51,950 bases of DNA from an uncultured Christensenellaceae bacterium. Lineage in GTDB: Bacteria > Bacillota > Clostridia > Christensenellales > UBA3700. The position numbers and the translations under genes were made by a program. Shown piece by piece: positions 1 through 8,255 of this stretch (positions are counted from its first letter, which is position 1; every line of letters begins with the position of its first letter). The notes beneath the pieces are model-generated. The model was not told where the DNA came from. It saw nothing but the letters and a program-made list of their open reading frames with translations, and searched no databases. The stretch covers positions 1 through 51,950 of the forward strand of contig CALWGZ010000013.1 in assembly GCA_944380285.1 (NCBI GenBank). The letters are read 5' to 3'.

Positions 1-24
1 GTCCTTCTCGATGAGTTTGACCAT
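1..24 (-). CDS. 5' end of a gene running off the left edge
   Basis: Only the start codon and seven further codons (MVKLIEKD) are inside the window, so no function can be given. The start is supported by a TATAAT at 31-36 on the minus strand with a TTGCGC 17 nt further upstream (54-59). The ATG lies six bases after the -10 box, so the transcript would begin at or next to the start codon. Confidence 0.4.
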
Positions 25-80
25 AACTCCATTATATACCAAAACCGCGCGCGGCGCAAGGCAATCTCGGGACATAAAGA

Positions 81-105
81 CGTCGACGGCTCTCCTCCGT
101 CGACG
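81..105 (-). terminator. Hairpin downstream of the GNAT gene
   Basis: A perfect 9-bp stem (CGTCGACGG / CCGTCGACG) with a 7-nt loop lies 37 nt past the GNAT stop codon. Only a weak T-rich stretch follows on the minus strand, so it may be a terminator or a transcript-end stabiliser. Confidence 0.4.
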
Positions 106-141
106 CTCGGAATGTTTGAAAATCGTCTGTTCGATGAGACT

Positions 142-648
142 CTAAGCCTTCATCATATAAATGCACCTCGGATATATGCCGCACTTAATCGTTTCCGCTA
201 TTTTTTTCATTCCCGCCTTTTCCAACGACCTTCTGCTCGCCATGTTTTGAGGGTGTGCCGTTGCAATCAAATACTTTTTCCCTCTCGCTCGCGCCTCTTT
301 AGCCAAAACCTCGATCATAGAACTCATAAAGTTCATTCCCCGACATGAAGGCTTTACCATACAGCGGCCGATCTCGGCGCAAAACGGAAACAGTTCACGT
401 TCCACCCCTATCGATCTCAAAGAGTCGCCAAACTCGAACTCGTTGAAAAAAAGCGCTGCCGCCGCAACAAGATCTTCTCTGTCAAAAACGCCTACAAAAT
501 AGGTCCATTCGTCGTTGAAAAAATTTGCTTCCTCTTTTTCTTTTATCGGCAACCAAAACAATTTGTCGGGCAAAGAGTTCTCTATGTCCGCAATGAGCGC
601 TTTCAGTCTGTCTGCCTCGTCTACGCCTATTTTTTTGATTTCAAACAT
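142..648 (-). CDS. GNAT-family N-acetyltransferase
   Basis: This 168-residue protein fits a single GNAT domain, which transfers an acetyl group from acetyl-CoA to an amine. The region around CMVKPSCRGMNFMSSMI resembles the acetyl-CoA pyrophosphate loop (R/Q-x-x-G-x-G/A), and the C-terminal MASRRSLEKAGMKKI matches the usual N-x-x-S-x-x-x-x-E-x-x-G-F/M motif. The substrate cannot be told from sequence. Its start lies inside the last codons of the TIR-DUF6273 gene (8-nt overlap), so the two are almost certainly cotranscribed and translationally coupled. It could modify a product or target of that protein, but this is inference. Confidence 0.8.
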   Translation of the reverse strand: MFEIKKIGVDEADRLKALIADIENSLPDKLFWLPIKEKEEANFFNDEWTYFVGVFDREDLVAAAALFFNEFEFGDSLRSIGVERELFPFCAEIGRCMVKPSCRGMNFMSSMIEVLAKEARARGKKYLIATAHPQNMASRRSLEKAGMKKIAETIKCGIYPRCIYMMKA

Positions 649-1996
649 CTTCTTTTCTCACAACGATCACCGGTCTTACGCTTGCGGCCGTGTCATCCAC
701 ATAGTTGCAGAACGGAACGCCGTCTACACACCCTCTTCTGTCGATATTTTCGATCGAAGAGCTGACATTCCCTTGAGACCGCGTCCACCAATCCCCGTGC
801 CCTTCATGGCTTGCGCTCGTTGACGAGTACGCGCCTCTAGCCCGGGCATAATCGGTCGTCACCGCGCGTCCGTATTTTGTTTTGAAAATTTCGGCGTGGC
901 TTATCAAAAAAACTTTGTCCTGCGTGTTGTTGACTTGCTGCGTCTTATAATAGGAACTGTTCGGGGAATTATCGATCTCTACCGTCATTATTTTTTCTAT
1001 CTCGGCATGAGAAAACGCGTCATACAGAAACTCGTTGTTCAGCCATCTCCTGATGTACGAATATTCCCAGTTGTTGGCAGCTATACTCATATTTCCTGCG
1101 ATTCGATGGTTGACTCGATTCAGATTGAACTGCACCGCATCTATGAGCTTTTCACTGATCAGCACATAATATTTGTCGTCGCCAAACAAAACCCGCCATT
1201 TGAGCGCTTCTACTTTGTAATAGTTTCTTGCACCGCTGTTTATAAATTTGCCGTTGTCAAATTTTGTTTTGTTGAACGGATTTTCCGTGAATGTAGCGTA
1301 TTTCTCTCCGCCGTAACACAACCAGTTGGACTGCTTGTCCAATGTGGTCTCTCCGCTGTACACTCCTGTCGCGATCTTCTCTATCCTCTCGATGTCACTA
1401 ACTACTTTTTGCGGATATTCGCCGAACGTGACAAGTTTGTCGCCTTCGAGGCAAAAGCTGTTCATATCAAAACGGATGACGTCCTTCGCGCCGATCTCTG
1501 TTGCCGTCACGTTTATTGCTCTTCGCAAAACGGGGATGATGTCAACCTCCGTCTTGAAGTCGTAAATGCCGTGATAATTGATCGCGTTTATGTGCTTGAT
1601 CCTGTCGATGTCGTCCGAATCGAACAGCGTCGGAATATGCGGATCATTATTGATGTTGTACCCTTCCATTATGACGGGAATGAATCTTACATCTTTTTTG
1701 GAAAGCGCGGTTTGGATCTCATAATACACTATGTCGTCATTGTCGTTGCACTTTTCGAAAAAACCGTTGTCCAAAATAATGATGAAACACTTCACGTCCT
1801 CCATCACCTCGGCGATCGCTTTCTTGAAGTCCTCTCCTTTGGGAATGCAGGCAGGCGCAAAAAACGGTTTATACTCTTTTTCTCCGTTATTGTTTCTGAA
1901 ATGCAGCAGATCCGAATAGATCGTCGAGCCGAGCATCCCGCTTTCGGATGCTCCCCGATAACAAATAAAAATATCGTATTGTTCTCCCTTATACAT
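641..1996 (-). CDS. TIR domain - DUF6273 fusion protein
   Basis: A 451-residue two-domain protein. Residues about 5-160 form a TIR domain: it opens with YDIFICYRG, has a FIIILDNGFFEKC strand, and carries the glutamate expected of the NADase site in DDIVYYEIQTAL. Residues about 185-451 match DUF6273 (KWRVLF, IRRWLNNEFLYDAF, VFLISHAEIFKTKY, WWTRSQG and the final ASVRPVIVV), a domain common in gut Clostridia and of unknown function. No membrane segment is visible. TIR domains in bacteria cleave NAD or make cyclic signals in anti-phage defence; whether this one does is inference. The start has AGGGAG nine bases upstream and a clear promoter. It is followed by the overlapping GNAT gene. Confidence 0.8.
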   Translation of the reverse strand: MYKGEQYDIFICYRGASESGMLGSTIYSDLLHFRNNNGEKEYKPFFAPACIPKGEDFKKAIAEVMEDVKCFIIILDNGFFEKCNDNDDIVYYEIQTALSKKDVRFIPVIMEGYNINNDPHIPTLFDSDDIDRIKHINAINYHGIYDFKTEVDIIPVLRRAINVTATEIGAKDVIRFDMNSFCLEGDKLVTFGEYPQKVVSDIERIEKIATGVYSGETTLDKQSNWLCYGGEKYATFTENPFNKTKFDNGKFINSGARNYYKVEALKWRVLFGDDKYYVLISEKLIDAVQFNLNRVNHRIAGNMSIAANNWEYSYIRRWLNNEFLYDAFSHAEIEKIMTVEIDNSPNSSYYKTQQVNNTQDKVFLISHAEIFKTKYGRAVTTDYARARGAYSSTSASHEGHGDWWTRSQGNVSSSIENIDRRGCVDGVPFCNYVDDTAASVRPVIVVRKEDV

Positions 1997-2023
1997 ATAT
2001 TTTCTCCCTGTCTATTTTTTATG

Positions 2024-2053
2024 ATTATATCATATAAGCATGAAGTTTGTCAA
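2024..2053 (-). promoter_or_regulatory. Promoter of the TIR-DUF6273/GNAT operon
   Basis: On the minus strand TTGACA (2048-2053) is followed after 18 nt by TATAAT (2024-2029), placing the transcript start about 20 nt upstream of the TIR gene. Confidence 0.7.
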
Positions 2054-2101
2054 TTCCGTCGTCTGCGGATACGTTGAGTCGTTTTTGGCAATACTTCGCG
2101 T

Positions 2102-2737
2102 ATGCAAAACGATCCCGTTCAAAAGATGTCGGCGCGGCACATCGCCGAAAGCGCGTTCGACGCGGTCTATCTCACCGCTTCGCTCTCGCTCGCGATCGGG
2201 CTGTTCGCCGCAGAAAAAGCGCTTTGGGGCGCGGCGGTGCTGACGCTGTTCGTCGGCGACTGTCTGCACCTCGTGCCGCGCGTCCGCCGCTTCGCGACAG
2301 GCAAGCCCTGCGCCGCGGAACGCCTTGGCAAAGCCGCCGCGTCCGTCACGATGACTCTGTTTTATGTCCTGTTGTGGTGGCGCGCCGCATTGCTGTCGTC
2401 GGTCGACGCGGTCTCGGCGACAGCGGTGATCACGCTCGCCGCCGTCCGCGTCGCGCTGTGCTTTGTGCCGCGCTCTTTTTCAAAGGACGAGCCGTCCTTT
2501 CTGCCCCTTTTGCGCAACGTCCCGTTCGTCGCCCTCGGCGCGGTAGCGGCGACTCAGCTCGGGATACTTTTCCCGCCGAGAGCAGCCGCCCTTGCCGCGG
2601 CGATCGCGATCGCATTGAGTTTTGTGTTCTATCTTCCCGTGGTCGCGCTGTCCAAGCGCGATCCCAAAGTCGGCGCTTTGATGATCCCCAAAAGCTGCAC
2701 CTATCTCGTCCTCGCCGCCCTCGGCTTTGCGATCTGA
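2102..2737 (+). CDS. Multi-pass membrane protein of unknown function
   Basis: A 211-residue protein that is almost entirely hydrophobic, with about seven likely membrane segments separated by short charged loops (for example PRVRRFATGKPCAAERLGK and SFSKDEPSF). I do not recognise the family; it has the look of a YhhN-like or other small integral membrane protein but no diagnostic motif. The start has no good ribosome site, so an internal ATG at 2126 is possible. It is transcribed divergently from the TIR operon and ends with a strong terminator, so it is a single-gene unit. Confidence 0.65.
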   Translation: MQNDPVQKMSARHIAESAFDAVYLTASLSLAIGLFAAEKALWGAAVLTLFVGDCLHLVPRVRRFATGKPCAAERLGKAAASVTMTLFYVLLWWRAALLSSVDAVSATAVITLAAVRVALCFVPRSFSKDEPSFLPLLRNVPFVALGAVAATQLGILFPPRAAALAAAIAIALSFVFYLPVVALSKRDPKVGALMIPKSCTYLVLAALGFAI

Positions 2738-2774
2738 CGGAAGCAGGCAACCGTTGTGCACCTCACACGAAAAG

Positions 2775-2803
2775 GGCGGAGCCGAAGCTCCGCCGCCGTT
2801 TTT
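2775..2803 (+). terminator. Rho-independent terminator
   Basis: GGCGGAGC / GCTCCGCC stem with a four-base loop, followed by GCCG and a T run (2799-2803), 37 nt after the membrane protein gene. It lies between convergent genes. Confidence 0.8.
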
Positions 2804-2820
2804 CAAACCCGCGTCCGCGC

Positions 2821-4461
2821 TCAGAAGAGCTCGGGGTAAGTGGTTTCGATGTCGATCAGGATATATCTACTCTCTTCCGTCTCGACCGAACCGTCCACAT
2901 GCGTGACCGAATATTCGATCAGCACATCCTCGCCGAACGCAGTCATTCCGACGCTCGCGTCGCTTGCGCTGAAGTCGATCAGCTTGGAGCCGTCCGCCGT
3001 CTTGAAGACGGAGTAGCCGTCCTTGCCGTCGGAGATGATATAGATGCCGTGATCGAAGTCGACTTCGACGATCTTTTCGATCTCGCAGATCGTCGCGCTC
3101 GCCCCGGTCGCGACGTCATAGACCTTGAAATCGCCGACCGACGCCTCCGGATCGGGCTCGGCGTCGGGGTCGATCTCGTTCATCTCGGCATAGTAGATCT
3201 TGCCGGGAACGGACGCATATCTGACAGCGGTGTCGTCCGCAGAGCCGGTACCGAGCGTGAACACATATTCGCCGGAGACGGTGAAGTAATCGTTGCCCTT
3301 GACGAGCAAGCCGCTCTCGTCCTCGCGCAGGTCCGCAGAGACTACATATTCGCCGACGACGACGCCCTCGCTGTCGTAATATCTGACAATGGCTCCGTCG
3401 GTGATCTTGAGCAGGTCGCCGACCACCTCGATGTCGGTCGCGCCGGGCATGATGTCGTTCAGGTCGCAGACCACGTTCATATCGGAATCGAAGAAGACCA
3501 CGCCTCCGTCGATGAGCGCCTTGTCGCCGTCGATCTTGGCGACGCTCATCAAGAAGATGTCCGTCATCAACCCCAAAAGCCCCGAGCCGTCGTCTCCGTC
3601 CAGCACATATCCGAGCTCTGCCTCGGACACTTTGCCCGACTTCCAGTCGTACTTGTATTGAGCAACCGCGTACTTGTCGGCGCCTCCATAGAAATCGTAG
3701 TCCGAAGCGTCCGCCGGCAGTGCCTTGATCTCTTGCAGCCAGAGCGCCTTCTTTGTCACGGCGACGACTTCGGCATTGCTGCCGGGGACCAGGTTTTCCA
3801 TGTTGACGAGGCGGAGCGCTTTGCCGCTCTTGTCGTACACTTTCACCACGGTGTCGTCTACAAGCTCGATGTCGACATCTTCAAGCTCGATCATGACGCC
3901 CTCGGGCTCAAGTGTCGGCTCTTCGTCGCCGGCCGCCGTCTCGCCGATCTCGGTCACCGTGTCCGTCTGACGATCGTATTCGAGCACCTCAAAACCGTCG
4001 ACACAGAGCACATTGCCCGTGACATACGGAAGGATGACGCTGTTGCCGTCATACTTGAATTCGAAGAATTGATTGACGGCGTCCGCGGTGTAGACGTTGA
4101 TCGTCTTCATCGCCGTGTCGTTGACATACCAGCACCAATCCGCGACGGCAGTGGGTGCGATCTGCCCCGTATAGATCCGCGACGTTCCGCCTACCCAAAG
4201 CTCATAGTTGACATCGTTTGTGTCGGGATCTGTCCTTTGGGCGATCAGCGCCTTGCCGGAGACGGTCACCGTCGTCCCGTTGAGGTCGTCGAGTTCCGTC
4301 GCGGACACGGTCGTCTCCTCCGACAGCTTGTCGCGCAGTTCGAATATGGACCCGTAAAGCTGCTTGACGTCGCCGTTGCCGCCGTTGCATGCGGTAAAGG
4401 ACACCGCGCAGACGACGATCGCCAAGATCGCCACAAAAGCGATCGCAAATTTCTTTTTCAT
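2821..4461 (-). CDS. Large secreted lipoprotein of unknown function
   Basis: 546 residues starting MKKKFAIAFVAILAIVV, a signal peptide ending in the lipobox SFTAC, so it should be lipid-anchored on the outer face of the membrane. The mature part is acidic and rich in D, E, G, V and Y, with repeated beta-strand-like stretches (KVYDKSGKALRL, VVFFDSDMNVVCDL, KVYDVATGASATI), suggesting a beta-propeller or repeated beta architecture, but no named domain is recognised. The chosen start (4461) has AGGAGGAACTT directly upstream; an ATG 18 nt earlier is less well placed. It is a monocistronic unit, convergent with the membrane protein gene. Confidence 0.75.
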   Translation of the reverse strand: MKKKFAIAFVAILAIVVCAVSFTACNGGNGDVKQLYGSIFELRDKLSEETTVSATELDDLNGTTVTVSGKALIAQRTDPDTNDVNYELWVGGTSRIYTGQIAPTAVADWCWYVNDTAMKTINVYTADAVNQFFEFKYDGNSVILPYVTGNVLCVDGFEVLEYDRQTDTVTEIGETAAGDEEPTLEPEGVMIELEDVDIELVDDTVVKVYDKSGKALRLVNMENLVPGSNAEVVAVTKKALWLQEIKALPADASDYDFYGGADKYAVAQYKYDWKSGKVSEAELGYVLDGDDGSGLLGLMTDIFLMSVAKIDGDKALIDGGVVFFDSDMNVVCDLNDIMPGATDIEVVGDLLKITDGAIVRYYDSEGVVVGEYVVSADLREDESGLLVKGNDYFTVSGEYVFTLGTGSADDTAVRYASVPGKIYYAEMNEIDPDAEPDPEASVGDFKVYDVATGASATICEIEKIVEVDFDHGIYIISDGKDGYSVFKTADGSKLIDFSASDASVGMTAFGEDVLIEYSVTHVDGSVETEESRYILIDIETTYPELF

Positions 4462-4619
4462 AAGTTCCTCCTTGAACATATAAGTTCACCATTAGTATAT
4501 CATATAATATCCGCATCGTCAATATTCTCGCAAAAAATAACCGCACGTTAATCGTGCGATTTGATGAAAATCTTATTCTTGTTCTTGTCTGTCCGCGGCG
4601 GCTCGCCCTGCCGACCCGG

Positions 4620-5081
4620 TCAGCTTCGGCAGGCGGCGAGCGCGACCTCGAACACCTCGTCCGCGATCTCTGCGACGAACGCCTCGTCCGCGACTTTGAG
4701 TTGAAGCAGCATATCCCCCTCTCTTTCTCCGACGATCGCCATCACGCCGACGTCGCCCAATTTTGCGCTTCGGCGACGGAACGCGCCCGCCGGGCGCAGC
4801 CCGCCGTCGCACAGTTTGACCGAGCCTATGTCGGACAGCATACCCATCGTCGCGTCGATCGTGACGATGACGTCTCCGCGGTGATACATCGCGAGCATTT
4901 TTCGGTACCTGTGTAGATTAAGCGCAGTTATCGGTCTGTCGAGCGTACCGTAGACATAGGCGTTTACTCCCGCCTCGATCAGCTTGCTCCCGACGCGCGG
5001 ACCGACGCTGTCGCCGACTATGCGCGGCGTACCGATGCAGACGAACACGGTCGACGGAACACTTTTTTGAATGACGCTCAT
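4620..5081 (-). CDS. yyaC: YyaC-family (DUF1256) spore protease-like protein
   Basis: 153 residues matching the DUF1256 family: CIGTPRIVGDSVGPRVGSKL, then YGTLDRPITALNL and VIVTIDATMG. The family is related to the spore germination protease Gpr and is found in endospore formers; in Bacillus subtilis yyaC also lies close to the origin. Its presence suggests, but does not prove, a spore-forming ancestry. The start at 5081 (MSVIQ) is preferred because GAGGGG lies upstream and family alignments begin near here; an in-frame ATG 75 nt upstream would add a basic tail. Confidence 0.8.
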   Translation of the reverse strand: MSVIQKSVPSTVFVCIGTPRIVGDSVGPRVGSKLIEAGVNAYVYGTLDRPITALNLHRYRKMLAMYHRGDVIVTIDATMGMLSDIGSVKLCDGGLRPAGAFRRRSAKLGDVGVMAIVGEREGDMLLQLKVADEAFVAEIADEVFEVALAACRS

Positions 5082-5143
5082 ACCGCGATTGTTCCCCTCT
5101 CTTTTGTTTTTCAAACAAACTTTTGCAAATTTTCTCAAATATA

Positions 5144-5172
5144 TTGACTTGCGCACTCTTTTTTGCTATATT
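5144..5172 (+). promoter_or_regulatory. Promoter of the CvpA-like gene
   Basis: TTGACT (5144-5149), a 17-nt spacer and TATATT (5167-5172), about 70 nt upstream of the CvpA-like start codon. Confidence 0.65.
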
Positions 5173-5245
5173 ATATATAAAGTCAATCGTTATAGCGTCC
5201 TTTCGCGCCCAAAAGGCAGCCTACGGACGCGAGAGGTGTTTGATT

Positions 5246-5839
5246 ATGGATCTTCTGTTGAGTGTCGATCTTGCGGGCACGTTGCCCGAGCTGCCGCTGT
5301 CGTATTTGGCGATAGCCGCGCTTGTATTTGTCGTCATCGGCATGATCGTCGGCTTCTTCCGCGGTTTCGGCGCAGAGTTCTTGTTTTTGATCAAGTTTGT
5401 GCTGGTCGTGGTCGGCGCGATGGTCGTCATGTTCCTCGTCGGGCCTATGATCACCGACGCGCTCGGCGATTCGCTCGGCGATTCGAGTTCGCCCATCTAC
5501 GGCAACTTGACCATGGACGTGCTGCTCAACGTCGCGTGCTATTGCGTGGGCATCATCGCTCTTTGGATCGTCACCGGCATCATCTGGTACTTCCTCAAGC
5601 GCATCTTCCTGCGCCACAAACAACACGGCGCCAGCCGCTTCTTCGGCATCATCTTCGGTGCGATCAAGGGCTTTGCGTTCGCGCTGTTCTTCACCTGGGT
5701 GATCGCGTCTCTCGCTCCGGCGCTCGAAGAGGTCAAGTTCTTCGCCGACAACGCGACTGTCGATCCGATCGGTCAATTCCTCATCGAACAAAACCTGCTC
5801 GGTCAATTGGCAGACGCGCTCAAAGGGCTGTTCGCCTGA
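5246..5839 (+). CDS. CvpA-like membrane protein
   Basis: 197 residues with four predicted membrane segments (about 20-42, 46-68, 93-115, 138-160). The layout, with a small-residue-rich first pair and the conserved-looking GFFRGFGAEFLFLIKF turn, fits the CvpA family (colicin V production/peptidoglycan-associated membrane proteins). The molecular role of the family is poorly defined. The start follows GAGAGGTG. It is a single-gene unit between its own promoter and terminator. Confidence 0.65.
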   Translation: MDLLLSVDLAGTLPELPLSYLAIAALVFVVIGMIVGFFRGFGAEFLFLIKFVLVVVGAMVVMFLVGPMITDALGDSLGDSSSPIYGNLTMDVLLNVACYCVGIIALWIVTGIIWYFLKRIFLRHKQHGASRFFGIIFGAIKGFAFALFFTWVIASLAPALEEVKFFADNATVDPIGQFLIEQNLLGQLADALKGLFA

Positions 5840-5859
5840 CAACAAACGCTTTCGTTTGC

Positions 5860-5887
5860 GCCGCTCCTCTCGGGGGCGGCGTTTTTT
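5860..5887 (+). terminator. Rho-independent terminator
   Basis: GCCGCTCC / GGGGGCGGC stem followed by GTTTTTT, 20 nt after the CvpA-like stop. The T run overlaps the end of the convergent small membrane gene. Confidence 0.75.
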
Positions 5888-6200
5888 ATGCAAAGACCGC
5901 TCTGACGACCGAGAAGGCGAACTGTCCGGCGATACCGCCGTACCCCGACACAAAGCAAGACAGCGCGCTCGCCGCGCCGAACGCGATCTCGGCGACGCTG
6001 TAAAGCAATCCGCATAGGACGTTGAGCATCGCCGCGGCGACGACTCCCCTCTTGCGGACTCCGCCCAAAAACGCGGTCAAGCCGAACGCCGCCGCGCCGG
6101 CGAAGAAAACGGCAAAATACTCGTAGGACATCATACGCAAGTCTATGCTCTTCGCCTCGGCGATAGAAACGCCCCGCGCAAGTTGCTCAAAAGTGTTCAT
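5886..6200 (-). CDS. Small membrane protein of unknown function
   Basis: 104 residues with three likely membrane segments rich in Ala and Gly (YFAVFFAGAAAFGLTAFLGG, VVAAAMLNVLCGLLYSVAEI, GIAGQFAFSVVRAVFA). No family recognised. The start MNTFEQ at 6200 lies 30 bp from the divergent acyltransferase start; a later ATG pair (MMSYEY) is an alternative. Confidence 0.5.
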   Translation of the reverse strand: MNTFEQLARGVSIAEAKSIDLRMMSYEYFAVFFAGAAAFGLTAFLGGVRKRGVVAAAMLNVLCGLLYSVAEIAFGAASALSCFVSGYGGIAGQFAFSVVRAVFA

Positions 6201-6224
6201 TTCCGCGCGAATATATGTTATAAT
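6196..6224 (+). promoter_or_regulatory. Promoter predicting a leaderless mRNA
   Basis: TATAAT at 6219-6224 lies six bases before the ATG of the acyltransferase gene, with TTCATT 17 nt upstream as a weak -35. Transcription would start at or within a base or two of the ATG, and there is no ribosome site. Confidence 0.55.
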
Positions 6225-6230
6225 ATTTTT

Positions 6231-7535
6231 ATGGCGAGAAAGTTTTCCAAATGGCTGCGGCTGGACAACAGCGCAAAGATCTTCCCGATGATGGCGAACA
6301 AGAACGAACAGAACTTGTTCTGTCTCGCTTTCCGCCTCTACGAAGACGTCGAGCCCGCGGTGCTGAACGAGGCGCTCGTCGCGACGGTCAAGCGCTTCCC
6401 GTCCATCAACGTCAAGCTCAAAAAGGGCGTGTTCTGGCACTATTTCGAAGAGCACACCGGCAAGCCGCGCGTCTATGAGGCAAGCCCCGTCGCGCTGCGC
6501 CGCATCTCGCCGCACAATGCGGGCGGATTCTATTTCCGCATTTCCTACTACCGCAACAATATATACGGCGAGTTTTTCCACGCGCTGACCGACGGCAAGG
6601 GCGCGGCGGAGTTCATGAAGAGCTTGCTTTTCACCTACTTCCGCATGCTGGGCAAGGACGTGGACGGCGAACAGCTGGTGATGACGATCAACTCTCCGCC
6701 CAACCCCAAAGAATACGAGGACAGCTTTCAGACCTACTACCAAAAGAAAAAGCTGTCCGAACTGCCGATCGACTCCCTCAAGGGGCAGACGGCGTTCGCG
6801 ATCCCGGGCGCGGAGTTCGACGGTCCCGGCATGGGCGAGATCAACATCTATGTCAAGCCTGCGGACTTCCTCGCGTTCTGCCGCGCGCACAAGGCGACGG
6901 TCACCGAGATGATCGGCGCGCTGTTCATACTCAGTCTGTACGACGCCAAGATCAAGCCGCTCAACCTGCCGCCGCAGAACATACAATTGTTCGTGCCCAT
7001 CAATCTGCGGCGCATCTTCCCGTCCGAGACGGTGCGCAACTTCTCACTGTTCTCGCGCATAGGGGTGATGTCGTCGGACGACATGAAGCTCGACGAGCTG
7101 ATCGCCCGCATTCACGAAAAACTCTCCGCCGACACCCAAAAAGACGTGCTCGGCGCAAAGATCTCGACGACCGTCTATGCGGAAAAGTTCTTGCCGCTGC
7201 GCCTGACGCCGCTGTTTTTGAAGAGGCTGATCTTCAACATCTCCAACCTCTTTTTCGGCAAGCACAAGAAGACGGCGACCTTTTCGAGCGTCGGCGTCAT
7301 GAAGCTCCCCGAGAGCTTCCGTCCTTTGGTGCGCGACTGCTACTACTCGATCGCCGCCAACAAAAAGAGCCCGATCACCGTGACGGCGGTGACGACTTTC
7401 GACACGATGTGCATCAACTTCACAAGGTCGATAACCGACACGGACACCGAAAAACGCTTTGTCAAATACCTGCACGACGCGGGGATAGAGGTCACCGTCT
7501 CGTCCAACTATTGGGAGGTGGAAAATGCATTGTAA
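6231..7535 (+). CDS. Condensation/alcohol-acetyltransferase-like acyltransferase
   Basis: 434 residues of the CoA-dependent acyltransferase superfamily (BAHD/NRPS condensation fold). The visible marker is FFHALTDGKGA, a degenerate H-x-x-x-D-G active-site motif near residue 120; IQLFVPINLRRIFPSETVRNFSLF fits the second half of the fold. These enzymes transfer acyl groups to hydroxyl or amine acceptors; the substrate is unknown. It overlaps the next gene, a DUF6320 membrane protein, by 11 nt, a pairing seen in many Firmicutes, so the two probably act together. The start has no ribosome site and sits six bases from TATAAT. Confidence 0.7.
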   Translation: MARKFSKWLRLDNSAKIFPMMANKNEQNLFCLAFRLYEDVEPAVLNEALVATVKRFPSINVKLKKGVFWHYFEEHTGKPRVYEASPVALRRISPHNAGGFYFRISYYRNNIYGEFFHALTDGKGAAEFMKSLLFTYFRMLGKDVDGEQLVMTINSPPNPKEYEDSFQTYYQKKKLSELPIDSLKGQTAFAIPGAEFDGPGMGEINIYVKPADFLAFCRAHKATVTEMIGALFILSLYDAKIKPLNLPPQNIQLFVPINLRRIFPSETVRNFSLFSRIGVMSSDDMKLDELIARIHEKLSADTQKDVLGAKISTTVYAEKFLPLRLTPLFLKRLIFNISNLFFGKHKKTATFSSVGVMKLPESFRPLVRDCYYSIAANKKSPITVTAVTTFDTMCINFTRSITDTDTEKRFVKYLHDAGIEVTVSSNYWEVENAL

Positions 7536-8211
7536 GTATTGCGGCGTCTCGATCGACGACGACAGCAAGATCTGCCCGCTGTGCCACGAGCTGGCGGTCG
7601 ACGACGGCAAGGAGACAAACACCAACTTTCCGCCCAAGACCGAGAAGGCAAGAAAACCCGGCTCGCGCGTCAACTTCCACAACCTGTACATCTCGATCGC
7701 GATACTCGTCGCGGGCGTCTGCGTCGCGATCAATCTGACGCTGACGCCGGACGTCTATTGGTTCACGATCGTGATGGCGGTGCTCGCGTACGGCTACCTG
7801 ACCGTCGCCAACACCGTGATGTCCAACAGCAGCATTTGGATCAAGATCTTTTGGCAGATCCTGATGATCACGCTCATCCTTTGGGCGGCGCAGTCGGTGC
7901 TCAATCCTCTGTTCGACGAGAGCGCCAATTGGCTGCTCGACATAGCGCTGCCGGTGATATTGGGCATTTCGGTGGTCGCGCTGGGCATCACCGCGGCGAG
8001 CCTGATCCGCAAAGAGCCCTCCCTTTTGGTCGACAACCTGTTGATCAGTCTGATCGGCTTTTTGCCCATCATATTGTATGCGGCGAACGTGATCGAATCG
8101 GTGATCCCGGCGGCGATATGCGCGGGGCTGTGCGGCTTGTCCATCGTCTGTTTCATCGCGTTTGCGAGGGACGAGCTGTGGGCGGAGATCGTGCGCCGCT
8201 TCCACTTTTGA
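7525..8211 (+). CDS. DUF6320 zinc-ribbon membrane protein
   Basis: 228 residues. The N-terminus CKYCGVSIDDDSKICPLCHE is a two-CxxC zinc ribbon, followed by an 80-100 residue basic/cytoplasmic linker start and then about six membrane segments. This matches the DUF6320 domain. Function is unknown; the zinc ribbon may mediate contact with the acyltransferase encoded just upstream with which it overlaps. The ribosome site GGGAGG lies in the end of the upstream gene. Confidence 0.75.
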   Translation: MHCKYCGVSIDDDSKICPLCHELAVDDGKETNTNFPPKTEKARKPGSRVNFHNLYISIAILVAGVCVAINLTLTPDVYWFTIVMAVLAYGYLTVANTVMSNSSIWIKIFWQILMITLILWAAQSVLNPLFDESANWLLDIALPVILGISVVALGITAASLIRKEPSLLVDNLLISLIGFLPIILYAANVIESVIPAAICAGLCGLSIVCFIAFARDELWAEIVRRFHF

Positions 8212-8255
8212 AAATACGCCGCGTCGCGCGGCAGACAATATAATGAGGTGAAATT

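Noticed and set aside
2047..4551. 834-codon open frame crossing two genes
   Set aside because: It runs antisense through the lipoprotein gene and out of frame through the membrane protein gene, is extremely Arg/Asp/His-rich and has no family resemblance.
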